Shown here: positions 35,781-43,321 of the stretch, in pieces
Position numbering within the stretch: position 1 is the stretch's first letter
Layout: each line of letters starts with the position of its first letter
Assembly: GCA_963664715.2 (NCBI GenBank)
Contig: CAXXUY010000005.1
Span: forward strand, 89,570 to 153,569
Source of the DNA: JAPOXR01 sp963664715
GTDB lineage: Bacteria; Pseudomonadota; Alphaproteobacteria; Rhodobacterales; Rhodobacteraceae
Length of the DNA stretch: 64,000 nucleotides
Reading direction: 5' to 3'
The notes under the pieces: generated by a model
The model's database searches: none
What the model saw: the letters and a program-made list of their open reading frames with translations, nothing else
What the model was told of the DNA's origin: nothing
Made by a program: the position numbers and the translations under genes

Positions 35781-36185
35781 GTCCAGTTCTCCGTGTTGAC
35801 TGCGTCCAACGCACGCACGTCCGAATTATCGGGAAACAGAATTCCGGGCTCAATGGCAAAAGAACACGTCGCGGAATGGCCGGTTACGTGCCAGAGGCCG
35901 CAAGGGTGGCCGGAAATTCGCCCTGACAAAGGCCCAGGTTCGCCTGGCTCAGGCAGCCATGTCAATCCGCGACACGTCGATCGCGGAATTCTGCAGGGAG
36001 CTCCGTATCAAACCCGTGATGCTGTACAGATATGCCGGACCTGACGGTGAACTGAGAAAGCATGGAAAACAGGTCCTCAGTGCTTAGCGCAGGATTTCGC
36101 CCTCTTCCGCAAACGACCCCTGAATTGCGGGAGCATAAAATTTCTGGGGGTACACGTGCGTATGTGAGTGATATAGGGCCATGGC

Positions 36186-36764
36186 ATGACCGCACCACCT
36201 TCGCCAACCGTATTCCAATTGAAGGTCAGCCTGAAGCTGATTTCACCGATGATCTGGCGACGATTTCTTGTTTCGGATTCGTTGACGCTCTACCAACTCC
36301 ACCGGGTCATTCAACTCGGATTCGGGTGGGAGGACTACCATCTACATGAGTTTCACGTACTCGGCCGGCAGTATTCGACTGAGCGGACGGGCCAAAGACA
36401 TTGGGACGAGGGTGGCAAGGAATTGACCCTGGCCGATGTTGGGATCCGGGCTGGCCTAAAGTTCACTTACATCTACGATTTTGGCGACTACTGGGTTCAT
36501 GAGGTCCGGGTAAAAGGGGAAAAGGATTTCGATCCGAAGAAACGATTTCCGACCTGCACTGGCGGAGCACGAGCCGCTCCGCCGGAAGATGTCGGCGGTA
36601 TTGACGGTTTCCGGCGATTCCTGGCTTCTGGCACAATGTATGATTATGACGGGTACGAATACGAGGATGAAGAGGAAATGCGGGAGGACTTCGATCCCGA
36701 GCGTTTCAGTCGGCGGGAGATCAACACGGCTCTTCGCGAGGAATGGCATCCCTCACCCGCATGA
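36186..36764 (+). CDS. Plasmid pRiA4b ORF-3-like protein (IS passenger)
   Basis: The 192-residue protein begins with QLKVSLKLISPMIWRRFLV, then LYQLHRVIQLGFGWEDYHLHEF and KFTYIYDFGDYWVHEVRV, the defining strands of the PRiA4_ORF3 family found on IS elements and plasmids. The function of the family is unknown. Its 3' end overlaps the convergent serine recombinase by 44 bases. A degenerate end of the same type as the repeat at 37672-37699 may lie near 36128-36155, so this gene is probably passenger of a decayed IS. Confidence 0.85.
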   Translation: MTAPPSPTVFQLKVSLKLISPMIWRRFLVSDSLTLYQLHRVIQLGFGWEDYHLHEFHVLGRQYSTERTGQRHWDEGGKELTLADVGIRAGLKFTYIYDFGDYWVHEVRVKGEKDFDPKKRFPTCTGGARAAPPEDVGGIDGFRRFLASGTMYDYDGYEYEDEEEMREDFDPERFSRREINTALREEWHPSPA

Positions 36765-37314
36765 TGGTTTGTCTGCTGGCGTTGAACTTCCGTGCGACGG
36801 ATGAGACGCTTGCGCCTTCATTCAAGAGATCAAGCACGGCCTTGCGTTTACTGGCTGCCAGTCGTGGTGGCCGCCCGAGCTTTTTTCCTTTCGCTTTGGC
36901 ACGGCGCAGCCCAGCCTGGGTGCGTTCGATCAGAAGGTCGCGCTCGAACTCCGCAACCGCATTGATGACATTCATCGTCAACTTGCCGTTCGAACTCGTG
37001 AGATCGACACCTCCGAGAGCCAGGCAATGTACTCGGACGTCGGCCTTTTCAAGAGCAACAATCGTGCTGGCCACATCCATGGCATTTCGGCCAAGCCGGT
37101 CGAGTTTGGTGACAATCAGAATATCATCGGGTTCCAGTCGATCGAGATGCCTTGTGAATTGAGGGCGACTTCGCGTTGCCACACCACCGGAGATGGTTTC
37201 CGTGACAATGCGATAAGACTCGACATGGAAGCCGGCCGCGCGGATCTCCTCCAGTTGGTTATCGGTGGTCTGCTCTACTGTGGAGACCCGCAGATAGGCG
37301 AAGGTGCGTGCCAT
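36721..37314 (-). CDS. Serine recombinase / resolvase (complete)
   Basis: The 197-residue protein starts MARTFAYLRVSTVEQTTDNQL (catalytic serine in RVST). It contains IVTKLDRLGRNAMDVAS, AVAEFERDLLIERT and the linker KGKKLGRPPRL, then a C-terminal HTH (NEGASVSSVARKFNASRQTI). All expected motifs are present, so it may be active in resolving cointegrates or inverting DNA. Upstream, near 37321-37390, short inverted repeats around AACAGGC could be its recombination site. Confidence 0.9.
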   Translation of the reverse strand: MARTFAYLRVSTVEQTTDNQLEEIRAAGFHVESYRIVTETISGGVATRSRPQFTRHLDRLEPDDILIVTKLDRLGRNAMDVASTIVALEKADVRVHCLALGGVDLTSSNGKLTMNVINAVAEFERDLLIERTQAGLRRAKAKGKKLGRPPRLAASKRKAVLDLLNEGASVSSVARKFNASRQTIMRVRDAIPREEPC

Positions 37315-37429
37315 GTTCCATCCTGTTCAAAAAGGCTGTTCATTGCTCAGGGCATGTTCAATATTCCAGAACGCCTGTTTTTGAACAGGCTGGATCGCAC
37401 TGCCCGCAATCGCTCCTTTATGGACAGGG

Positions 37430-37699
37430 GGTGTGGAGGCCAAGGTGGGAGAGACAGTGGTTACGACCGCATTCGTGAAATCCACGGTCAACACGGTTGT
37501 CGGAAAGCGGTTCTCGAAACGCCAGCAGATGCGTTGGTCAAAGCCGGAGCACACCTCATGCTCCAGACCGGAACCCGCGTGCTCGACGGCACGCTCAGAA
37601 CGAAGTTCCTATCCTGGTATCCCGGGCTCTTCAACGCGGCAAACTCAAATCAGGCAATGGAACGAACGATTGCTTGACCCCGGAGATTTTGGTGGTTCC
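37430..37699 (+). pseudogene. Transposase C-terminal remnant with IS end
   Basis: Two frames together give the transposase tail, VVGKRFSKRQQMRW and then GAHLMLQTGTRVLDGTLRT with KFLSWYPGLFNAAN, ended by TGA. Directly after comes a terminal repeat, GCTTGACCCCGGAG then ATTTTGGTGGTTCC (37672-37699). The same end flanks the small element at 45.5-45.85 kb and a diverged version lies at 57348-57376. The family is not certain. The upstream catalytic part is missing. Confidence 0.65.
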
Positions 37700-37720
37700 C
37701 CTCATAGGAACTATGTTGGT

Positions 37721-38626
37721 TTAGGGCCGATGTCTGACTCCGAAAGAACCGACGATGCCCGACCGCTCGAAGGTGCCCGCCGTCTCGGTATGTCCGGGGC
37801 CGTAAAACCCACCCTGAATGCGGTTCCCCGTTGTCCCGTCCTGAAACTGAAACGTCCCGCTCGAAGCTACAGGAACATCAGGGAACCGGACGCTGGGGAC
37901 AGAGTGAGCACGATTCCTCGTGATGTCCTTGATGTTGGTGAACGACGCATCAAGAGAACTTCCTGAGAAGTCGTAGGTTAGGATTGCGTCCCCTTGCAGG
38001 AAATTGTTGCGCCCGGGAGCGGCAATCGGAACTCCTACCATGATTCCGTGCCAAGTGGCGGATGCGCTTGGCCGTGATCCCGTCAGGTCCCCGCCGGCAT
38101 AAGAGAAACGGCGCCAAGCATTGGCTTCCAGAATCCCATTATCATCGCTGAAAATTGAAAACACGCTGTGGTTCATCAAGGATCCGTAACTTGCGCCGGC
38201 CCTAGTCATGGTAATTCCATGCTTGCTGAGAACGGTTTTGTTCGTCGTGGGGTCGTACTCGATATCGTTCCGGTCGAAAGTGACCGAACCCCCGGTTTGT
38301 GGCTCAAACCTGCATGTTGTCCCGTCACATGATGATCGGACACTGAGCGTTGAAGCAGACGGTTCACGTGGTTGTTCGAACCATGTTGAGGCGAACAAGG
38401 AGTCCATTCGGGAAGTAACCCCCGCCAGCCTTGACGAAACATCGGCCGGTGTTTCTTGCGGAGGTTGCGAGTTGGTCAGATCTTGGATGCTGCTGGAAGT
38501 TGGAAAGGAAGCAGGGCCGCTGCTTCTGTCCCCACCACCGCCGCAGGAAGCAAGAGTTAACAGGGCGGACGCGGCGGCAACCGTCAGCATCGCGGCTCGC
38601 CCCGATTGTCCATTTAGGTATGTCAT
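37721..38626 (-). CDS. Lipoprotein with TbpB-like beta-barrel domain
   Basis: From MTYLNGQSGRAAML the product has a lipoprotein signal with lipobox LASC near residue 28, followed by a Gly/Ser-rich linker. The C-terminal third has ATWHGIMVGVPIAAPGR, LTYDFSGSSLDASFTNI and GGFYGPGHTETAGTFERSGIVGSFG, the repeated pattern of transferrin-binding-protein B-like barrels found in surface lipoproteins. It probably faces the outside of the outer membrane. The binding partner is unknown and need not be transferrin. Confidence 0.75.
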   Translation of the reverse strand: MTYLNGQSGRAAMLTVAAASALLTLASCGGGGDRSSGPASFPTSSSIQDLTNSQPPQETPADVSSRLAGVTSRMDSLFASTWFEQPREPSASTLSVRSSCDGTTCRFEPQTGGSVTFDRNDIEYDPTTNKTVLSKHGITMTRAGASYGSLMNHSVFSIFSDDNGILEANAWRRFSYAGGDLTGSRPSASATWHGIMVGVPIAAPGRNNFLQGDAILTYDFSGSSLDASFTNIKDITRNRAHSVPSVRFPDVPVASSGTFQFQDGTTGNRIQGGFYGPGHTETAGTFERSGIVGSFGVRHRP

Positions 38627-38872
38627 GCGTCTTTCTCCCGTCGTTAGCGTTGCGTCGTTGATGATCGTCTCGGCGGTGTGCACCCGTGTCCTGATCCGGG
38701 GCCCGCATGGTTCGCTCCCGTGTGTCGCCGCTCCTTGTGGACGATCCCCGGCAACGTGTCAATTCGCACATAGCAGGGGATCCACGCAGCCGGTCCGTCA
38801 TTTCCGGTTGGGGTAGGTTCGGGATACGTGTAAAAAGTTGTCATAGCGTAGATGGCCCTAACCCAACATAGG

Positions 38873-39045
38873 GTGCGCCAGGCTAACTGGTGCGAGTGCA
38901 GCGGGTGAAAGTCCCGCAGGAAGGAAAGGCCAACCACCGACTTTCACCGCGAGCCGTGCGCCGGGCACCGCGAGGTGTCAGGTGAAGCGTCGGCAGCGGC
39001 ATGTGCGGGCCCGGCGATTGAGCCTCGAAATGGTTTTGATCGGAT
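38873..39045 (+). mobile_element. Group II intron 5' remnant
   Basis: The sequence starts GTGCGCCAGGCTAACTGG and continues with TGCGAGTGCAGCGGGTG, the conserved 5' end and first domain of bacterial group II introns. It extends to about the GGCGATTGAGCC segment, after which no reverse transcriptase gene follows. The same 5' end recurs at 55137. It lies in the 410-base spacer upstream of the TbpB-like gene. Confidence 0.7.
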
Positions 39046-39222
39046 GCGCCGAGACTTTCCTATGTGTAGCGGCTTGAGATTATCTGACGCCGTTTTGAAC
39101 CCGGATAATTTGAGACTGTAATCTGCGTTCGGCTCGGATTGGCTGCGACTGTGCTCGGATTGGCTGCGACTGGCTCACATTGCCGAGAATGAAATCACTC
39201 GCGTGAGACTGGGCGGCGGAAC

Positions 39223-40242
39223 TCACAATGCCAGTCCCGCTGTGCGCATGCGATCGGCCAGCTCGCGAGTCCGGCCTGCTTCGAGCTGGCCGTTGAGGAA
39301 GCGGCGAATCTCCAGGGGCCTCGCGTGAAACTGTTCCGCCAGGACTTTCACCGAATAGCCTTGCCTGGTCAGCCGCGGCTCCAGGTCGTCAAAGTCCGGC
39401 GCCAGCGTGGCCTCGACGATGTCGGCCGTGACCGGCTTCTGGGCTGTGCACAGCCCGGCCCCGAACGCACGGTTGAGATGTTCAGCGAACTGAAGTGGTG
39501 TGCGCAGGCGCTGCGCCATCAGGTCCAGCGCCGCAGGCTCGATCACGGCATCGGTCTCGACATCGTCGGCAATGCATTCGCCGAGCAGCCGACGCCCACG
39601 GTCGCGAGGCGGCAAGCTGTCAAGTCGCCGCCGCAGGTCGAGCAACTTCTGGCCCGGAGCCTTCACCGTGCCATCGCCATTGACGTAGGCATAAAGCGTC
39701 GTTGTGGTGATCCCCAGCCGGCGCGCGAGTTCCTGCGCATTGGTTTCGCGTGGAGCCATGACGTTCATCGCCGTCCGAAGCATGGTGTGATCCATCTTCC
39801 GTGGCCGTCCGCCCTGGCGTCCCCTTGCACGGGCCGCAGCCAGGCCTGCGCGGGTGCGTTCAGTGATGAGGTCGCGCTCGAACTCGGCCAGCGCAACGAA
39901 GATCCCGAACACAAAGCGCCCATTCGCGCTGGTGGTATCAATCTCGGCACCGGCACCGGCGAGCACATGCAGACCTGCCTTGCGGGCCCGCAGATCGTCC
40001 ACCATGGCAACCAGGTGTCTGAGATCGCGTCCGAGCCGATCGAGTTTCCACACAACGAGCGTATTGGCAGGCTGCAGTGCCTTCAGGCAGGCGTCGAGAC
40101 CAGGGCGGTGATCCTTGCGTCCGGAAGCCCGGTCTTCGTAGATGCTGCTTTCGGCGACACCGGCCTCGAGAAGCGCATCGCGCTGCAGGTCCAGGAGTTG
40201 GCTCCCGTCTGCCTTTGACACCCGTGCATACCCGATCAGCAT
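39223..40242 (-). CDS. Fusion of a serine recombinase with the C-terminus of a transposition ATPase
   Basis: Residues 1-190 form a complete resolvase: YARVSKADGSQLLDL, VVWKLDRLGRDLRHLV, ALAEFERDLITERT, GRQGGRPRKMD and an HTH (AQELARRLGITTTTLYAYV). From about residue 225 the sequence changes to ALDLMAQRLRTPLQFAEHL, DDLEPRLTRQGYSVKVLAEQ and RRFLNGQLEAGRT, which is the C-terminal end of TniB/ExeA-like AAA ATPases. The two join in frame, probably through an internal deletion of a transposon. The ATPase P-loop is absent. The recombinase half could still be active. Confidence 0.75.
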   Translation of the reverse strand: MLIGYARVSKADGSQLLDLQRDALLEAGVAESSIYEDRASGRKDHRPGLDACLKALQPANTLVVWKLDRLGRDLRHLVAMVDDLRARKAGLHVLAGAGAEIDTTSANGRFVFGIFVALAEFERDLITERTRAGLAAARARGRQGGRPRKMDHTMLRTAMNVMAPRETNAQELARRLGITTTTLYAYVNGDGTVKAPGQKLLDLRRRLDSLPPRDRGRRLLGECIADDVETDAVIEPAALDLMAQRLRTPLQFAEHLNRAFGAGLCTAQKPVTADIVEATLAPDFDDLEPRLTRQGYSVKVLAEQFHARPLEIRRFLNGQLEAGRTRELADRMRTAGLAL

Positions 40243-40352
40243 TGCCGTTCACGCTCTGTCAGATTAGACGGGCGGCACCCTGCAACCATGCATTGATTTT
40301 AGCAACGGGTTTTGTGATGGAAATATTCCGGTCGTGTCATGCCGGATCGGGT

Positions 40353-40380
40353 CGCCAGAAAAACGGACGTTTTTCTGGCG
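40353..40380. repeat. Perfect 13-bp-arm palindrome inside the element
   Basis: CGCCAGAAAAACG and CGTTTTTCTGGCG face each other with only GA between them. It lies between the recombinase promoter region and the right inverted end. Candidate roles are a recombination subsite or a bidirectional terminator (A and T runs in the arms). Confidence 0.6.
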
Positions 40381-40702
40381 CCGCCCAGTCTCATGCGAGT
40401 GATTTCATTCTCGGCAATGTGAGCCAGTCGCAGCCAATTCGAGCCGAACGCAGATTACAGTCTCAAATAATCCGGGTTCAAATCCGCGATGATCTCAATG
40501 AAGACGATCTGTACGGATCGACGGCATTGCATACAGGCAGCAAACTGCTGCATGGCGGCGATGTGACGATTGCAATTCCGAATATCCGATCTCTGGTCTT
40601 GCGGATCGTTTCCCGTTGACTGCCCGGTTGCGCTCTTGTCGCATTTTCCGGATGCACTCATGGGCCACACTGTCGGTACGGCGAAGTCGGTTGAAGCCGA
40701 AA

Positions 40703-41449
40703 ATGAATGAGACGTACGCACCCGATTTGCGTTGCACTCAAGGCTTCGGGCGACTTGCGATTCTCACGTCGGAGTTCGTGGATCGCCCGAAGTCCCGCAC
40801 GGTCAAGAATTTCACGCGTTTCTTCTCTTTGCTTTTCTCTATTTTGGCATTCGGAATATGCGATGTTCGCGCTCAGGAACCACATGTCATTATCCATCAT
40901 GATGCCGCCTTGCGTGCTTGTCCAGATTCCGAGTGCCAGGTCGTCGCGCAGCTTCCGATACTCAGTCCGGTGTACGTCAAGAAGCAAGGAAGGCCGCCCA
41001 AACCTGAGTATGGGAAAGGGCTCTGGACCTATGTGGAAACAACGCAAAGGAATCGTGCGTCGGGCTGGACCCTTGATGACCATATAGGATTTCCGGGTAG
41101 ATTTCGCCCGGTTCGAAGCTGGAGAATCCGACAGTTTTCGTACTGCATGGGCGACTACTGTCCTGAGTTCGTGTTTACGGCGTCAGGTGAGTTTACGGTT
41201 AGGTACGCTCCCTGTTTCGATGGAAACTGCCCGGACCCGCCCAGCAAGGCGCCGTGTCACTTGGAAACGGACAAAAAGGAGATAATCGACGGATCGGTCT
41301 TTTGTGTTTCAATGGGCAAGCTGTACCGTGCTGGCGAAGCAATCCGCCTGGGCGGCTCCAATTCGCATGAGTTCATGTATTTCGATAGGCGGAACCAACT
41401 TTGCGTCGATATGTACACCTGCCAAGTGTATCGAGAGCAGAAACCATGA
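40703..41449 (+). CDS. Exported protein with SH3-like N-terminal domain
   Basis: The product contains a signal sequence (FTRFFSLLFSILAFGICDVRA), followed by HHDAALRACPDSECQVVAQLP, VYVKKQG and WTYVETTQRNRASGWTLDDHIG, the bacterial SH3 (GW/SH3_3) pattern. The C-terminal half has eight cysteines (YCMGDYCPEF, PCFDGNCPDPP, VDMYTCQVY) likely forming disulfides. The ATG at 40703 is the best upstream start, but a GTG at 40778 would give a shorter leader. The local codon usage is less GC-rich than the transfer operon, hinting at separate acquisition. Confidence 0.65.
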   Translation: MNETYAPDLRCTQGFGRLAILTSEFVDRPKSRTVKNFTRFFSLLFSILAFGICDVRAQEPHVIIHHDAALRACPDSECQVVAQLPILSPVYVKKQGRPPKPEYGKGLWTYVETTQRNRASGWTLDDHIGFPGRFRPVRSWRIRQFSYCMGDYCPEFVFTASGEFTVRYAPCFDGNCPDPPSKAPCHLETDKKEIIDGSVFCVSMGKLYRAGEAIRLGGSNSHEFMYFDRRNQLCVDMYTCQVYREQKP

Positions 41450-41691
41450 CATCGTTCATGGGTCGGCAACCAAGCGACCGGTTTTGTTTTCCGATTTCGC
41501 GAATACCCTGAGGCCGGCGGGAAGTTTGTTCGAGTTATAGCAGAGGCGGTCAGAGCAGTGGTGGCCAAAACGGAGATCCCAGGCGATTTCTTGCCGATTC
41601 CTCCCGACCGACAGAGCCAGGGTGTGATGTGATGTGCATCAGCAACAACGTCCCCTATGCGGGTCTCAGGGCTGAGAGGAACGGTGAGGTA

Positions 41692-42251
41692 TCATAAGGA
41701 CCTAAATTCGTTGATGCACCGATAGATTGTCGCGGGATGGACGTTGAATGTCCTTGCGACTGCAGAGATTGACTTGCCGGTGTTGACGAGTTCGAGGACA
41801 AGCTTTTTCTGATCGTCTTGAAGCTTCGAAGGCCGCCCGAACGCGACACCGCGGGCCATGGACGCCTCTCGCCCTTCCTGCGTCCGTGCCAGGATCAGGG
41901 ATCGCTCGAACTCGGCGATACCGCCGAAGACGGTCATGATCATCTTTCCGGACGGGCTGGTTGTATCGGCCCAGGGCTCGTCAAGCGACGGTATGCCTGC
42001 GCTTTTCTCATTCAGAACTTCGGCTATGCGAAGCAACTCGGCCGTTGAGCGCGCCAGGCGATCGAGCTTGGTGACCACGACCACGTCATCCTTGCGGAGC
42101 TGTTCAAGCATGGCATCGAGCCTGGGCGCCGTCTTGCGGCCCCGGAAATTCTCTCTTCGAAGAACATCCCGCAGCCAGCGTCGGCCAGCCTGGACAACTG
42201 GTTTTGCAGCGTCTGCTCCCTCGTGGAGACACGCGCATAGCCGATCTTCAT
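41692..42251 (-). pseudogene. Frameshifted serine recombinase
   Basis: The start MKIGYARVSTREQTLQNQLS is in one frame up to FFEERISG. The remainder (APRLDAMLEQLRKDDVVVV, TKLDRLARSTAELLRIAE, GIAEFERSLILARTQEGR and a C-terminal HTH SAVARTFNVHPATIYRCI) is in another. A single-base change near 42135-42145 joins them. All catalytic motifs are otherwise kept, so inactivation seems recent, or it is a sequencing error. Confidence 0.8.
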
Positions 42252-42456
42252 GCCGCAACCTTCAGGGGTGTGCGAATCTTATTGGCCTAAACGGACCGAA
42301 GCTGCATATATGGACATCTGAAGGAACACACGGGGAACGCATACGATTTGTAAACAGAGCCATATCTATTCAAGAACCGAGCAAGCATCGCGGGCTTCTT
42401 ATCGACCTCCCTGCGCGAGTATCGTCATCGCCTGCAAAGGACAACAGCAGCCGAAT

Positions 42457-43265
42457 GTGTTTCAGACTCGGTTCGGAGAAATCCGATCTCGAAGTGGAGC
42501 GCAGTTGAAATATACCGCCAGGGATGCCGAAGTAATTTGGAAGCATTTCAAGAAAAATGAAGCAGGAATTCCTGATGACTTGCATGTTCTTCTGATTGAT
42601 CCCAAGAAAAATCAGGTCCATGAAGCCATAAGAACTGTCAGCAAGAAAATTCGCCGCGATTATGGAAATACCATCGGCCTTGACTTTGCCTTTGCTGGTC
42701 ATGGTTGCAAAGAATACGGTGATTTGGTGCTGAGTGATGGTGTGCTGTCATCCACCGATTTCCTCGGGCTTCAGGCGGAGGATGTCGCGGTTGGAAGTGA
42801 AGAACAGAGAACAATCGGCGTTTGGCTCGACTCATGCTATTCCAGCGCCTTCCTGGTTCGCTTGGCTATCGAGTCCTTTGAGGTCTTCGAGGGTTTCAAG
42901 CTGGACGAAGGGTTGGCCTCATGCCTTCCCACTGAGGAGTGTTTTGAGATGGATTTGTTCAGCATGGGATATTCTCCTATACGCGCCTATACCCCGGAAA
43001 CGGTCATGTTGATCGAGTAGAATTCAACAATGCTATACTCTACAACAGAAAAGACGAAATCGCCAAGGGACTGCAGGGGTTTGTTTCGGGTATGAGTAGT
43101 CCATCGGCATTTCTTACTGAAGCAAGGCAGTTTTCCGTTGGTCTATACAAGCACGTGATCGAAGTACACGGGGACTTCGCTACCGTAGAGCTTGGTGACG
43201 AAAGTGACTTCGACGAAACTTGTGCGAAGCTGACAAAGTTCAAACCCTATAGTTGGGACGATTGA
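42457..43265 (+). pseudogene. Caspase-like protease (peptidase C14 type), frameshifted
   Basis: The first frame has KYTARDAEVIWKHFK, the catalytic histidine in LDFAFAGHGCKEYGD and the catalytic cysteine in GVWLDSCYSSAF, in caspase order. At about 42950 the frame shifts. The next frame supplies the small-subunit pattern QHGIFSYTRLYPGN and then about 80 more residues, ending KFKPYSWDD and TGA. The first beta strand (ASIVIACKGQ) lies upstream of the GTG start without an initiation codon. So the gene is either 5' truncated and frameshifted, or contains sequence errors. It faces the alpha/beta hydrolase gene 57 bases away. Confidence 0.7.
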
Positions 43266-43321
43266 AGGCCAGGTAGAGGGTCACGTAGTACTACAGAACT
43301 AGTTTGGTCCAAGCAGATCGC

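Larger units (their letters stand above)
32913..35887. mobile_element. IS66-family element with palindromic, rearranged structure
   Basis: The element is bounded by the 8-bp direct repeat GTGCCAGA (32905-32912 and 35888-35895), typical for IS66. Both ends share far more than a normal terminal repeat: about 130 bases are similar in inverted orientation, starting GTAA(G/C)CGGCCATTCC. Inside, 33062-33272 is an inverted, diverged copy of the tnpC 3' end at 34950-35160. The tnpA and tnpB genes read leftward from the right end whereas tnpC reads rightward, so they converge. The structure looks like two copies joined head to head with loss of tnpAB from the left arm. Confidence 0.85.
32484..36087 (+). 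pseudogene. Serine recombinase (resolvase) gene split by an IS66 element
   Basis: The 5' part (32484-32912) encodes a catalytic domain with the YVRISKADGSQ serine region, VVWKLDRLGRNLAHLV and FAALAEFERELIRERT. Right after the insertion the same protein continues at 35896-36087 with GRKGGRKFALTKAQV and an HTH (SIAEFCRELRIKPVMLYRY) before TAG. Removing the insertion and one copy of the 8-bp duplication GTGCCAGA restores one continuous frame of about 205 residues. The gene was therefore intact until the IS arrived, a recent event. Confidence 0.9.
39094..40483. mobile_element. 1.4-kb element with about 110-bp inverted ends (deletion derivative of a Tn7/Tn5053-like transposon)
   Basis: Inverted repeats at 39094-39219 and 40378-40483 are nearly identical, beginning TTTGAACCCGGAT(A/T)ATTTGA. 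The left copy carries a tandem duplication of CTCGGATTGGCTGCGACTG that the right copy has once. Long ends with internal repeats are seen in transposons of the Tn7/Tn5053 group. The only gene inside is a recombinase fused to the tail of a transposition ATPase; transposase genes are gone. No target duplication was recognised. Confidence 0.65.

Noticed and set aside
39325..40218. A 297-codon plus-strand frame
   Set aside because: Antisense to the recombinase-ATPase fusion gene; no motifs.
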